Positions 1-6,245 of a DNA stretch of 12,004 nt are shown one piece after another. The stretch's first letter is position 1; each line of letters begins with the position of its first letter. A program made the translations under genes and the position numbers. The notes beneath the pieces were generated by a model. The model saw only the letters and a list, made by a program, of their open reading frames with translations. It searched no databases and had not been told where the DNA came from. Source of the DNA: JBEAUL01 sp041161475. Its GTDB lineage: Bacteria > Pseudomonadota > Gammaproteobacteria > UBA6186 > Azoamicaceae. The DNA lies in NCBI GenBank assembly GCA_041161475.1, contig JBEAUL010000011.1, forward strand, positions 1 to 12,004. The letters are read 5' to 3'.

Positions 1-13
1 CTGATACAGTCAT
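1..13 (-). CDS. rpsK: possible first codons of rpsK (ribosomal protein S11), cut by window edge
   Basis: An ATG lies at bases 13-11, one base after the rpsM stop, and reads Met-Thr-Val-Ser before the window ends. In the alpha operon of most bacteria rpsK follows rpsM, so this is probably the S11 start. Four codons cannot be recognised as S11 by sequence, and no clear Shine-Dalgarno stretch is visible in the last codons of rpsM, so translation would rely on coupling. The assignment rests on gene order alone, and the real start could lie beyond the window. Confidence 0.35.
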
Positions 14-14
14 G

Positions 15-383
15 TTATGCAGCGGATACTTGTTGCTGCTTTCTACGTCCTTTTCGAGTCCGGGCATTTGTCCGAGTATTTTGACCACGAACAGGTAGAC
101 CACGCTTATGGCGAAGACCACGGTAACATTTAATATCCATTAAACGCTTGATGCTCATTGACACACGACGTCTTAAATCACCTTCAACTTCAAATTTGTT
201 CACTGCATCTTGTAGAGCAATGGCCATGTCTTCAGTAAAGGTTTCTACTTTGGTTTCGGGATCTAAATTTAAGCTCGCGCAAATTTTACGTGCACGTGGA
301 TCGCCAATACCATAAATTTTTTGTAAAGCAACGCGAATGTGCGCTTTAGGAGCCAAAATAACACCTGATATCCGTACTATCAT
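15..383 (-). CDS. rpsM: 30S ribosomal protein S13
   Basis: S13 sits at the head of the 30S subunit, contacts the P-site tRNA through its basic tail, and forms intersubunit bridges to the 50S. The 122-residue product matches the family length. Recognisable parts are the N-terminal strand beginning MIVRISGV, the helix-two-turn-helix region with KIYGIGDPRAR near residues 22-32, the block VEGDLRRRVSMSIKRLMD near 66-83, and the C-terminal RNA-binding run CYRGLRHKRGLPVRGQ followed by TNARTRKG. The tail ends in KQQQVSAA, where E. coli has a short Lys-rich end, and KGRRK replaces the usual KGPRK. The ATG at 383 is preceded by a GGCAGGG stretch lying within the last codons of rpmJ, two bases upstream. 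It is the first alpha-operon gene here, and rpsK is expected next. Confidence 0.98.
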   Translation of the reverse strand: MIVRISGVILAPKAHIRVALQKIYGIGDPRARKICASLNLDPETKVETFTEDMAIALQDAVNKFEVEGDLRRRVSMSIKRLMDIKCYRGLRHKRGLPVRGQNTRTNARTRKGRRKQQQVSAA

Positions 384-385
384 GA

Positions 386-499
386 TTAACCCTGCCTTTG
401 TTTATGTTTTGGATTGCTGCAAAGTACTCTTACGACTCCGCTTCTCCGAATGGTTTTGCATTTCGGACAAAGCTTTTTCACAGACGCTCTTACTTTCAT
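386..499 (-). CDS. rpmJ: 50S ribosomal protein L36 (zinc-binding form)
   Basis: A 37-residue protein, too short for usual ORF cutoffs, reads from ATG 499 to TAA 386. It begins MKVRASVKKLCPKCKTI and ends NPKHKQRQG. Cys11, Cys14, Cys27 and His32 form the CX2C-X12-C-X4-H zinc ribbon of L36, so this is the zinc-dependent (C+) paralogue. L36 is a late-assembling 50S protein that contacts 23S rRNA near the stalk base. An SD-like GAGAGA lies about 8 bases upstream. The gene sits between secY (88-base gap) and rpsM (2-base gap), its standard place in gammaproteobacteria. The 37-residue length is typical for the family. Confidence 0.97.
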   Translation of the reverse strand: MKVRASVKKLCPKCKTIRRSGVVRVLCSNPKHKQRQG

Positions 500-563
500 T
501 TTAATGTCTCTCTACTTATTCACTGCTTAGGTTATTAACTATCTGACCCAGATTTTACTTTAT

Positions 564-582
564 CTAGCCCCTAAAAGGCTAG
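564..582 (-). other. 6-bp perfect hairpin in the secY-rpmJ gap
   Basis: CTAGCC (bases 564-569) and GGCTAG (577-582) form a perfect 6-bp inverted repeat around a 7-base loop, beginning 6 bases after the secY stop. On the transcribed strand it is followed by ATAAAGTAAAATC rather than a run of T, so it does not look like an intrinsic terminator. It could be an mRNA stability or processing element separating spc from alpha, or chance. Confidence 0.35.
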
Positions 583-587
583 TAGTT

Positions 588-1898
588 CTACCGAAATCCT
601 TTAAAATTCGCCTTATTCATTAAAGATTGATACTGATGTGACATTAAGTGCGCTTGCACTTGTGACATAAAATCCATCACAACAACCACGATAATCAATA
701 AGGATGTTCCTCCAAAGTAAAAAGGAACATTCCACCCCATCACTAAAAATTCAGGCATCAGTGATACAGCGGTGATATACAGGCAACCAATCATTGTTAA
801 GCGCGTCATTACCGTGTCTACATAATGTGCCGTTTGTTCACCTGGACGAATCCCTGGAATAAAGCCACCTGATTTTTTTAAATTTTCTGCCGTTTCTTTA
901 GGATTAAATACAATGGCAGTATAAAAAAAGCAGAAAAATATAATTGCCGCAGCAAATAGCGCGATATAAATGGGTTGTCCAGGAGATAACCACAGACTAA
1001 CGCGGGTTAACCAATTCATTTCTGCACCAGCAGCACTACCAAACCATTGGGATAGCGTCGCAGGAAACAATATCAAACTAGAAGCAAAAATAGGTGGAAT
1101 AACGCCAGCCATATTTAACTTTAAAGGCAAATGACTGGATTGTGCGGCATATACTTTTCTACCATGTTGTCTTTTTGGGTAATTAACTGTAATACGACGC
1201 TGTGCGCGTTCCACAAATATAATAAATGCAATAACCCCCACCATCATCACTGCCAGCAACAAGAGTGCAATAGATTCTAATTCGCCATTTCTTACTTTGT
1301 CAAAAGTAGAGACAATCGCTTTAGGTAATCCCGAGACAATCCCGGCAAATATAAGCATAGAGATGCCGTTTCCAATGCCTCTTTCTGTGATTTGTTCTCC
1401 CAGCCACATCAGAAACATGGTTCCAGTAACAAGCGTCAGCGTTACGATAAAGTAAAAACTGAACCCCGGATGTACATCTAAAGCAGAGCTAGACAAAAAT
1501 TTTGCCATCCCAAAAGCCTGGACACTGGCAAGCATCACTGTTCCATAACGTGTATATTGTGATATTTTTTTGCGACCTGCTTGACCTTCTTTTTTCAGCT
1601 GTTCAAAACTAGGCACCATGACTGTTAACAACTGTACAATGATAGACGCTGAGATATATGGCATCACACCCAAGGCAAACACGCTAAAACGACTCAGAGA
1701 ACCACCTGAAAACAGGTTAAACAGGCCCAAAATACCACTGTTACCCGACAAAATTCTTTCAATCTCATTTGGATCGATACCTGGAACTGGGATATGCGAT
1801 CCAATTCGAAAGATTAACAGCGCGCCGATTAAAAACCAGATTCTGGATTTTAACTCGGACAACCCTCCCTGTTTATTCGCTATTGCTGTTTTTGTCAT
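588..1898 (-). CDS. secY: Sec translocon channel subunit SecY
   Basis: SecY is the pore of the SecYEG channel in the cytoplasmic membrane, moving unfolded proteins across or into the membrane with SecA or the translating ribosome. The 436-residue product has ten hydrophobic segments at about residues 19-38, 73-95, 118-136, 147-167, 175-193, 209-229, 265-283, 309-331, 364-384 and 392-412. Family marks are the plug region after GLFNLFSGGSLSRFS (58-72), GEQITERGIGNGISMLIFAGI (167-187), the cytoplasmic 6/7 loop RRITVNYPKRQHGRK (234-248), and the C5 loop FIPGIRPGEQT (346-356), whose Arg351 matches the conserved translocation arginine. The ATG at 1898 is 8 bases after the rplO stop, with a GGAAAGGTAGAG stretch in the rplO end as ribosome site. 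It is the last spc gene before rpmJ. Confidence 0.99.
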   Translation of the reverse strand: MTKTAIANKQGGLSELKSRIWFLIGALLIFRIGSHIPVPGIDPNEIERILSGNSGILGLFNLFSGGSLSRFSVFALGVMPYISASIIVQLLTVMVPSFEQLKKEGQAGRKKISQYTRYGTVMLASVQAFGMAKFLSSSALDVHPGFSFYFIVTLTLVTGTMFLMWLGEQITERGIGNGISMLIFAGIVSGLPKAIVSTFDKVRNGELESIALLLLAVMMVGVIAFIIFVERAQRRITVNYPKRQHGRKVYAAQSSHLPLKLNMAGVIPPIFASSLILFPATLSQWFGSAAGAEMNWLTRVSLWLSPGQPIYIALFAAAIIFFCFFYTAIVFNPKETAENLKKSGGFIPGIRPGEQTAHYVDTVMTRLTMIGCLYITAVSLMPEFLVMGWNVPFYFGGTSLLIIVVVVMDFMSQVQAHLMSHQYQSLMNKANFKGFR

Positions 1899-1906
1899 GG
1901 ATATTA

Positions 1907-2338
1907 TTACTCTACCTTTCCACCAGCAGCTTCAATTGCAGCTTTCGCACCTTTTGTTACTTTTAACCCTTGGATAATAAAAGGTTTTTCTACTTTTCCA
2001 GAAAGAAAAATTTTCACTTGTTTAGTAGAAATTGGTACAACATTGGCCGCCATCAAAGCCTTCATATCAACAACTTCAACGTCTAATTTTGCCAAATCGC
2101 TTAATCTCACTTCTTCTACAAATCGAGAAACACGAGAAGTAAAACCAAATTTTGGTAAACGACGTTGTAAAGGCATTTGTCCGCCTTCAAACCCAACTTT
2201 ATGGTAACCACCTGCACGGGCTTTTTGTCCCTTATGGCCTTTGCCACAAGTTTTACCTTTTCCAGATCCAATTCCTCGACCCAGACGTTTTGAATTTTGT
2301 TTTGCCCCTATAGCTGGGCTTAATTCGTTTAAAAACAT
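1907..2338 (-). CDS. rplO: 50S ribosomal protein L15
   Basis: L15 is an early-to-middle 50S assembly protein whose extended N-terminus threads through 23S rRNA domain II. The 143 residues match the family. The Gly/Lys-rich N-terminal part runs KRLGRGIGSGKGKTCGKGHKGQKARAGG (residues 17-44), then GFEGGQMPLQRRLPKFGFTSR, and the C-terminal globular part ends VTKGAKAAIEAAGGKVE, the PROSITE-like L15 signature. KTCGKGHKG has Cys where E. coli has Gly. The ATG at 2338 is separated from the rpmD stop by a single base, so expression is very likely coupled to rpmD; the nearest SD-like GTGGAG is rather far upstream (about 12 bases). Confidence 0.98.
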   Translation of the reverse strand: MFLNELSPAIGAKQNSKRLGRGIGSGKGKTCGKGHKGQKARAGGYHKVGFEGGQMPLQRRLPKFGFTSRVSRFVEEVRLSDLAKLDVEVVDMKALMAANVVPISTKQVKIFLSGKVEKPFIIQGLKVTKGAKAAIEAAGGKVE

Positions 2339-2339
2339 A

Positions 2340-2549
2340 TTAGCATTGCTCCACTTTTAACAAGTAAGATACTTGGTTAATCATACCACGAACGCAAGGA
2401 GTATCTTCTAGACGCACAGTTTGACTTATTTTTCTTAAGCCCAAGCCTACTAAAGTGGCACGATGCTTAGGTAAACGTCCAAATCTACTTTTTACCAAAG
2501 TCACTGCGAGATATTTAGGCTGAGAGGCCTGTTTTTTTTGCTTAACCAT
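2340..2549 (-). CDS. rpmD: 50S ribosomal protein L30
   Basis: L30 is a small 50S surface protein near the 5S rRNA side. The 69-residue product shows the family core SRFGRLPKHRATLVGLGL and DTPCVRGMINQVSYLLKVE. The open frame continues upstream into rpsE, but the start is placed at ATG 2549: AGAGGTGG lies 3 bases upstream, and the longer version would lie deep inside rpsE. Even so, the N-terminus (MVKQKKQASQPKY) is about ten residues longer than the 59-residue E. coli L30. The start overlaps the last 8 bases of rpsE, which suggests translational coupling. L30 is absent from some bacterial lineages, so its presence is mildly informative. Confidence 0.96.
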   Translation of the reverse strand: MVKQKKQASQPKYLAVTLVKSRFGRLPKHRATLVGLGLRKISQTVRLEDTPCVRGMINQVSYLLKVEQC

Positions 2550-3072
2550 TAACCACCTCTGCTTCTCCGATGATATCGACCAGTTTTTTACCACGCTTTG
2601 CGGCAACGCTTTCAGGAGAGGTCATGTTTGTTAACCCTTTAATGGTCGCCAACACGACATTCACTGGATTTGTTGAGCCAATACATTTTGACAACACGTT
2701 TTGAACACCAATAACCTCGAAGATAGCGCGCATTGAGCTACCTGCAATAATTCCGGTACCTTCAGACGCTGGCAACATAACCACTTTAGACGCGCCATGA
2801 TTGGATACGATAGGATGATACAATGTGGTGCCGTTCAACTCGACTTTTACTAAACTTCTACGGGCAGCTTCCATTGCTTTTTGGATAGCTACAGGTACTT
2901 CACGGGCTTTACCACGACCAATACCAACACGACCTTTACCGTCACCAACCACTACGAGGGCCGCAAAACTAAAGATACGTCCACCTTTTACTACTTTGGC
3001 ATTACGCGATACTGAGATTAGTTTTTCTAAAAAACCGTCGCCTTTTTGCCCTAATTCGTCTTTAACTGCCAT
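2542..3072 (-). CDS. rpsE: 30S ribosomal protein S5
   Basis: S5 lies on the solvent side of the 30S, helps line the mRNA entry channel, and influences decoding fidelity. The 176 residues cover an N-terminal double-stranded-RNA-binding-like domain (about 10-75, with VSRNAKVVKGGRIFSFAALV and GDGKGRVGIGRGKA) and the C-terminal domain (VMLPASEGTGIIAG, GVQNVLSKCIGSTNPVNVV, then the KGL and SPESVAAKRGK regions). The KVVKGGR loop, where spectinomycin-resistance changes map in E. coli, appears intact. The ATG at 3072 has AAGGGTGAT upstream, and the gap to rplR is 12 bases. The tail AEVVNG is slightly longer than in E. coli, and its stop region contains the rpmD start. Confidence 0.98.
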   Translation of the reverse strand: MAVKDELGQKGDGFLEKLISVSRNAKVVKGGRIFSFAALVVVGDGKGRVGIGRGKAREVPVAIQKAMEAARRSLVKVELNGTTLYHPIVSNHGASKVVMLPASEGTGIIAGSSMRAIFEVIGVQNVLSKCIGSTNPVNVVLATIKGLTNMTSPESVAAKRGKKLVDIIGEAEVVNG

Positions 3073-3084
3073 TTTTTATCACCC

Positions 3085-3444
3085 TTAGAATTCTAAGCCA
3101 CCGGCACGTGCCGCTTCTGCTACTGCTTTAACCAAACCATGATACTTAAAACCAGAGCGGTCAAAAGCAACGCGAGAAACACCTTTCTCTTTCGCGCGTT
3201 TAGCAACCAAATCGCCAACGGCTGTCGCTATTTTCATTTTTCCTGGCCCTTTGGCTTCTGCATCTGCACAAATGACTTTATCCAAGCTGGATGCCTGTGC
3301 AATAACTTCCGCACCTGTGGAAGAAAACACCTGCGCGTAGATATGCATATTACTTTTATAAACACATAAGCGAACAGCGCCCAACTCAATAATTTTACGA
3401 CGAGTACGGGTTAAACGACGCTGACGAGAAGTGATTTTACTCAT
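3085..3444 (-). CDS. rplR: 50S ribosomal protein L18
   Basis: L18 binds 5S rRNA and, with L5, anchors it in the 50S central protuberance. The 119-residue product fits the family (117 in E. coli). A basic N-terminus SRQRRLTRTRRKI is followed by RLCVYKSNMHIYAQVFS, and the C-terminal half has AVGDLVAKRAKEKGVSRVAFDRSGFKYHGLVKAVAEAARAGGLEF-type residues, read in pieces as VAFDRSGFKYHG and AEAARAGGLEF, the L18 signature. The ATG at 3444 is preceded by AAGG about 9 bases upstream. It sits 16 bases after rplF and 12 before rpsE, the usual spc position. Confidence 0.98.
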   Translation of the reverse strand: MSKITSRQRRLTRTRRKIIELGAVRLCVYKSNMHIYAQVFSSTGAEVIAQASSLDKVICADAEAKGPGKMKIATAVGDLVAKRAKEKGVSRVAFDRSGFKYHGLVKAVAEAARAGGLEF

Positions 3445-3460
3445 GGTATTTTACCTTGCC

Positions 3461-3991
3461 CTATTTCTTCTTGGTTTCTTTAATGACAACCACTTCATCC
3501 GAATAACGAATGCCTTTACCTTTATAACACTCTGGTAAGCGGTATTCACGGATTTTTGCGGCAACCTGGCCAACTTGTTGCTTGTCAGCACCTTTAATTA
3601 AAATTTCTGTATTGCTGGGCGTCTCAATGGTGATACCAGCAGGGGCTACAAACTCAATTGGATGAGAATAACCCAAAGACAATGTTAGTTTATTTCCTTG
3701 CAATGCGGCACGATAACCAATACCAACCAACAATAATTTCACCTCAAAGCCAACGGATACACCTTTGATATAATTATTCAAAAGCGCATTTGTTGTACCT
3801 AACATAGGATGCTTTGTATATCCTTGTTTTAAACGTACAAAGTATTGACCATCTTCATTGCGTATTTCAACCATAGGAGACAGCTTATGTTCAAACTGTC
3901 CTTTCTTGCCTTTTACCTGTACAACATCACCGTTAACTGTTAGTTCTACTTCTTTTGGCAACTGAAGGGGTTTTTTTGCGACTCTAGACAT
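3461..3991 (-). CDS. rplF: 50S ribosomal protein L6
   Basis: L6 lies at the base of the stalk near the sarcin-ricin loop, where elongation factors bind, and is needed late in 50S assembly. The 176-residue product has the two repeated alpha/beta domains of the family (about 1-82 and 83-176) and MSRVAKKP at the start as in E. coli. The C-terminal signature reads PECYKGKGIRY at 153-163: the usual EPYKGKG proline is Cys155 (codon TGT at 3529-3527). An AAGGGA SD lies 9 bases before ATG 3991. Gaps are 17 bases to rpsH and 16 to rplR. Confidence 0.98.
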   Translation of the reverse strand: MSRVAKKPLQLPKEVELTVNGDVVQVKGKKGQFEHKLSPMVEIRNEDGQYFVRLKQGYTKHPMLGTTNALLNNYIKGVSVGFEVKLLLVGIGYRAALQGNKLTLSLGYSHPIEFVAPAGITIETPSNTEILIKGADKQQVGQVAAKIREYRLPECYKGKGIRYSDEVVVIKETKKK

Positions 3992-4008
3992 TTTAGTATT
4001 TCCCTTAT

Positions 4009-4404
4009 TTATGCAACCAAACAGATCACTTCGCCACCTTGACCTAGCTGGCGTGCTTTTTTATCTGTCATGAGACCTTGTGAAGTCGAAATAATAGCAA
4101 CCCCAAGACCACCTAATACTTTTGGTAACTCTTCTTTAGATTTATAGACTCGCAAGCCAGGGCGACTAACACGCTTAATCGTCTTGATGACAGGCTGACC
4201 ATTGAAATACTTTAAGGTCACGTTAAAAGAAGGCATACCTTTGCTGTCTTCTGTTTTTTCGTACTGTAAATATCCTTCATCTGATAGGACTTGTAACACA
4301 GCTTCTTTTTTTACAGAAGCAGACACTTGCACATTCGCTTTTTTGGCCATTTGACCATTACGAATTCTTGTTAATAAATCCGCAATTGGATCTGTCATAC
4401 TCAT
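4009..4404 (-). CDS. rpsH: 30S ribosomal protein S8
   Basis: S8 is a primary 16S rRNA binder (helix 21, central domain). In E. coli it also represses the spc operon by binding the rplE start region of the mRNA. The 131-residue product starts MSMTDPIADLLTRIRNGQ, nearly as in E. coli. The C-terminal rRNA-binding domain has RVSRPGLRVYK (78-88), LPKVLGGLGVAIISTSQG (93-110, including the conserved STS) and TDKKARQLGQGGE. ATG 4404 has GAGGGTT just upstream. I could not identify a convincing S8-binding mimic around the rplE start in this window, so autoregulation is only presumed from the family. Confidence 0.98.
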   Translation of the reverse strand: MSMTDPIADLLTRIRNGQMAKKANVQVSASVKKEAVLQVLSDEGYLQYEKTEDSKGMPSFNVTLKYFNGQPVIKTIKRVSRPGLRVYKSKEELPKVLGGLGVAIISTSQGLMTDKKARQLGQGGEVICLVA

Positions 4405-4429
4405 GGATTAACCCTCAAAACCTATTTAT

Positions 4430-4735
4430 TTACCAACTTGCTTTCTTAATGCCAGGAACCAAGCCGGACATAACAAATTCTCTCAACTTATTACGGCCCA
4501 ACCCAAAGCGACGATAAACCCCTCTAGGACGCCCAGTTAAAAAGCAACGGTTTCTATGCTGACAAGCGTTAGAACCCCTAGGCAATTTTTGCATTTCTAT
4601 TTGAGCCTTGAATTTTTCTTCCACACCAACATTCGGATCACGAATAATAGCTCTCAACGCTGCACGCTTTTCTTGATATTTCAAAATTAGCTTTTGCTTT
4701 TTGTTGTTTTTTTCTACTGAGCTTGTTTTTGCCAC
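4430..4735 (-). CDS. rpsN: 30S ribosomal protein S14 (long, zinc-free form)
   Basis: S14 is a late-assembling 30S head protein. At 101 residues this is the long C-minus form: the zinc-ribbon CX2C pairs of the short form are absent, although Cys58 and Cys64 are present singly. The C-terminal signature RNRCFLTGRPRGVYRRFGLG (61-80) and the end GIKKASW are diagnostic. The start codon is GTG (4735-4733), not ATG. An AGGAG about 8 bases upstream supports it, and the resulting N-terminus MAKTSS fits the MAK start of E. coli S14. The gap to rplE is 17 bases, to rpsH 25. Confidence 0.97.
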   Translation of the reverse strand: MAKTSSVEKNNKKQKLILKYQEKRAALRAIIRDPNVGVEEKFKAQIEMQKLPRGSNACQHRNRCFLTGRPRGVYRRFGLGRNKLREFVMSGLVPGIKKASW

Positions 4736-4752
4736 GCTTTATACTCCTAGCC

Positions 4753-5301
4753 TTAATTCGTTTCTCTGAATGGAAATTTAAATGCCTGCAATAACTGCAA
4801 ACCTTCTTTATTGGTTTTCGCGGTTGTTGTAATACAAATATCTAAACCTCTGATCGCATCAATTTTATCGTACTGAATCTCTGGAAAAATAATTTGCTCT
4901 TTTACGCCAAAATTATAATTACCTCTGCCATCGAATGCACGACGACTCAAGCCACGAAAATCGCGTACTCTTGGAATAGCTATGTACAATAATCTTTGCA
5001 AGAAATCATACATTCTTTCTTTACGCAAAGTGACTTTACAGCCAATTGGCCAACCATCGCGAATCTTAAATCCGGCGATAGATTTTTTGGTATAAGTAAT
5101 TTGCGGTTTTTGACCAGCGATTTTAGCCATATCCTGAACAGCATGCTCTAACAATATTTTTTTATCATTGACTGCTTCACCTACACCCATATTTAGCGTA
5201 ATTTTAACAATCTTAGGCACTTCCATAATATTGCTATACCCCAATTCTTTCATTAACTGAGGAACGATGGTTTCTTCATACAATTTTTTTAAAACGGCCA
5301 T
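4753..5301 (-). CDS. rplE: 50S ribosomal protein L5
   Basis: L5 binds 5S rRNA with L18 and reaches the P-site tRNA from the central protuberance. The 182-residue product fits the family (179 in E. coli). Marks are VPKIVKITLNMGVGEA near 28-43, GQKPQITYTKKSIAGFKIRDG near 63-83, the P-site loop region PRVRDFRGLSRRAFDGRGNY, and the C-terminal ITTTAKTNKEGLQLLQAF. ATG 5301 is preceded by AGGGTG about 9 bases upstream. The 38-base gap after rplX is the longest inside the spc block before secY. In E. coli the S8 repressor site lies at this junction; no obvious equivalent could be seen by eye. Confidence 0.98.
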   Translation of the reverse strand: MAVLKKLYEETIVPQLMKELGYSNIMEVPKIVKITLNMGVGEAVNDKKILLEHAVQDMAKIAGQKPQITYTKKSIAGFKIRDGWPIGCKVTLRKERMYDFLQRLLYIAIPRVRDFRGLSRRAFDGRGNYNFGVKEQIIFPEIQYDKIDAIRGLDICITTTAKTNKEGLQLLQAFKFPFRETN

Positions 5302-5339
5302 TTTCTTACACCCTGTCTCTAATTCTATTTTAACTGCCC

Positions 5340-5702
5340 TTAAGCACCAATCACTTCGCCGTTTGAGCGATAAATACGGACTTTTTGTCCATCTTCTAAG
5401 GTTTTATACCCTATTTTGTCGGCTTTTTTTGTTAAAGGGTTATAAATAGCCACTTTGCAAACAGACAATGGGGCTTCTTTTTTAATAATGCCACCCGCTT
5501 GTTCCTGAGAAGGATTTGCGCGTGTATGACGTGACACGACGTTAACACCCGTAACCCGGACCTTAAAGCCTTCTTTAACACCACGATTTGGTTTTGACTT
5601 GACCCGTAATACAGCTTCGACAGGGCCAATTGTGCCTTTGTCTTTTCCAGAAATTACAATTACGGTATCTTCTTTTTTAATCCTACACTTGCTCATAGCC
5701 AT
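5340..5702 (-). CDS. rplX: 50S ribosomal protein L24 with an internal insertion
   Basis: L24 is one of the two assembly-initiator proteins of the 50S and sits near the peptide tunnel exit. The KOW-type fold starts at KKEDTVIVISGKDKGTIGPV (9-28), and QAGGIIKKEAPL, AIYNPLTKKADKIGYK and KVRIYRSNGEVI follow as in the family. At 120 residues it is longer than the 104 of E. coli: a hand alignment shows about 11 extra residues around 33-46 (VKSKPNRGVKEGF), between the first KOW hairpin and VNVVSRH. Start choice is open: ATG 5702 is very close to the AGAGA stretch, while ATG 5696 (MSKCRIKK) would sit at a more usual distance. The gap to rplN is 11 bases. Confidence 0.96.
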   Translation of the reverse strand: MAMSKCRIKKEDTVIVISGKDKGTIGPVEAVLRVKSKPNRGVKEGFKVRVTGVNVVSRHTRANPSQEQAGGIIKKEAPLSVCKVAIYNPLTKKADKIGYKTLEDGQKVRIYRSNGEVIGA

Positions 5703-5713
5703 ATTCTCTATTG

Positions 5714-6082
5714 TTACAACACTTCTGGGGCCAAAGATATAATCTTCATAAATTGCTCGTTACGTAACTCTCTGGTTACAGGCCCGAATATACGGGTACC
5801 GATGGGCTGTAATTGAGCATTTAATAAAACGACTGCATTAGAATCAAAACGAATAACAGAACCATCCCGACGACGAACGCCTTTCTTTGTTCTTACTACC
5901 AAGGCGTTTAACACATCACCTTTCTTAACCTTTGCGCGTGGAATAGCATCTTTAACCGATATTTTGATTAAATTACCAACGCCAGCATAGCGACGCTTGG
6001 AACCACCCAGCACCTTGATGCACATCACGCGGCGTGCACCGCTATTGTCTGCCACATCGAGTATAGACTGCATTTGTATCAT
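5714..6082 (-). CDS. rplN: 50S ribosomal protein L14
   Basis: L14 forms intersubunit bridges to 16S rRNA helix 14 and is the docking site of the silencing factor RsfS. The 122-residue product is highly conserved: MIQMQSILDVADNSGARRVMCIKV at the N-terminus (read as two pieces), GGSKRRYAGVGNLI, AKVKKGDVLNALVVRTKKGVRR and the end GPVTRELR-FMKIISLAPEVL. The ATG at 6082 has GGAGAG (6095-6090) followed by an A-run. It is the first gene of the spc block, with its own promoter candidate at 6246-6274 and a structured leader in front. In E. coli rplN is likewise the first gene of spc. Confidence 0.99.
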   Translation of the reverse strand: MIQMQSILDVADNSGARRVMCIKVLGGSKRRYAGVGNLIKISVKDAIPRAKVKKGDVLNALVVRTKKGVRRRDGSVIRFDSNAVVLLNAQLQPIGTRIFGPVTRELRNEQFMKIISLAPEVL

Positions 6083-6101
6083 TTTTTTTCTCTCCGCTTA
6101 C

Positions 6102-6124
6102 CGTGCTGATCAATTAACAGCACG
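6102..6124 (-). promoter_or_regulatory. hairpin just upstream of the rplN ribosome binding site
   Basis: CGTGCTG and CAGCACG (7 bp, perfect) enclose a 9-base loop. On the mRNA the stem ends 6 bases before the GGAGAG ribosome site of rplN. The position suggests a role in translation control or mRNA stability. No T-run follows, so a terminator is unlikely. The stem is seen directly; the role is inferred. Confidence 0.5.
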
Positions 6125-6147
6125 ACAACCTGTTTACTACCTACACA

Positions 6148-6171
6148 AACCCGTTACTTTAAATAAGGGTT
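6148..6171 (-). other. imperfect hairpin in the spc leader
   Basis: On the mRNA strand AACCCTTA can pair with TAACGGGTT, giving 8 bp with one bulged C and a 7-base loop. It lies midway between the promoter and rplN. It is A+T-rich and of modest strength, so chance pairing is possible. Confidence 0.3.
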
Positions 6172-6245
6172 ACGTGATTTAAGCCCTTTGCCTACTTGCT
6201 CGATATGCCTAATACGATACACTGGACTTAGTATTGCCAGCAGGC

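Noticed and set aside
540..575. Promoter for the alpha block (TAAAAT box after secY)
   Set aside because: No acceptable -35 box is found 16-18 bases upstream; A+T-rich sequence produces such boxes by chance.
1618..1977. 119-codon plus-strand open frame
   Set aside because: It covers the complement of the secY start and rplO end. The hydrophilic product has no family resemblance.
5302..5339. S8 repressor site at the rplX-rplE junction
   Set aside because: Known from E. coli at this place, but I could not see a helix-21-like structure in the 38-base gap or the rplE start. A covariance-model search is needed.
6207..6245. 12-codon leader peptide (ATG at 6247) before rplN
   Set aside because: The ATG overlaps the -10 box, so it would be missing from the promoter's own transcript. 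AAGGA lies too far upstream, and no regulatory codon run is visible.
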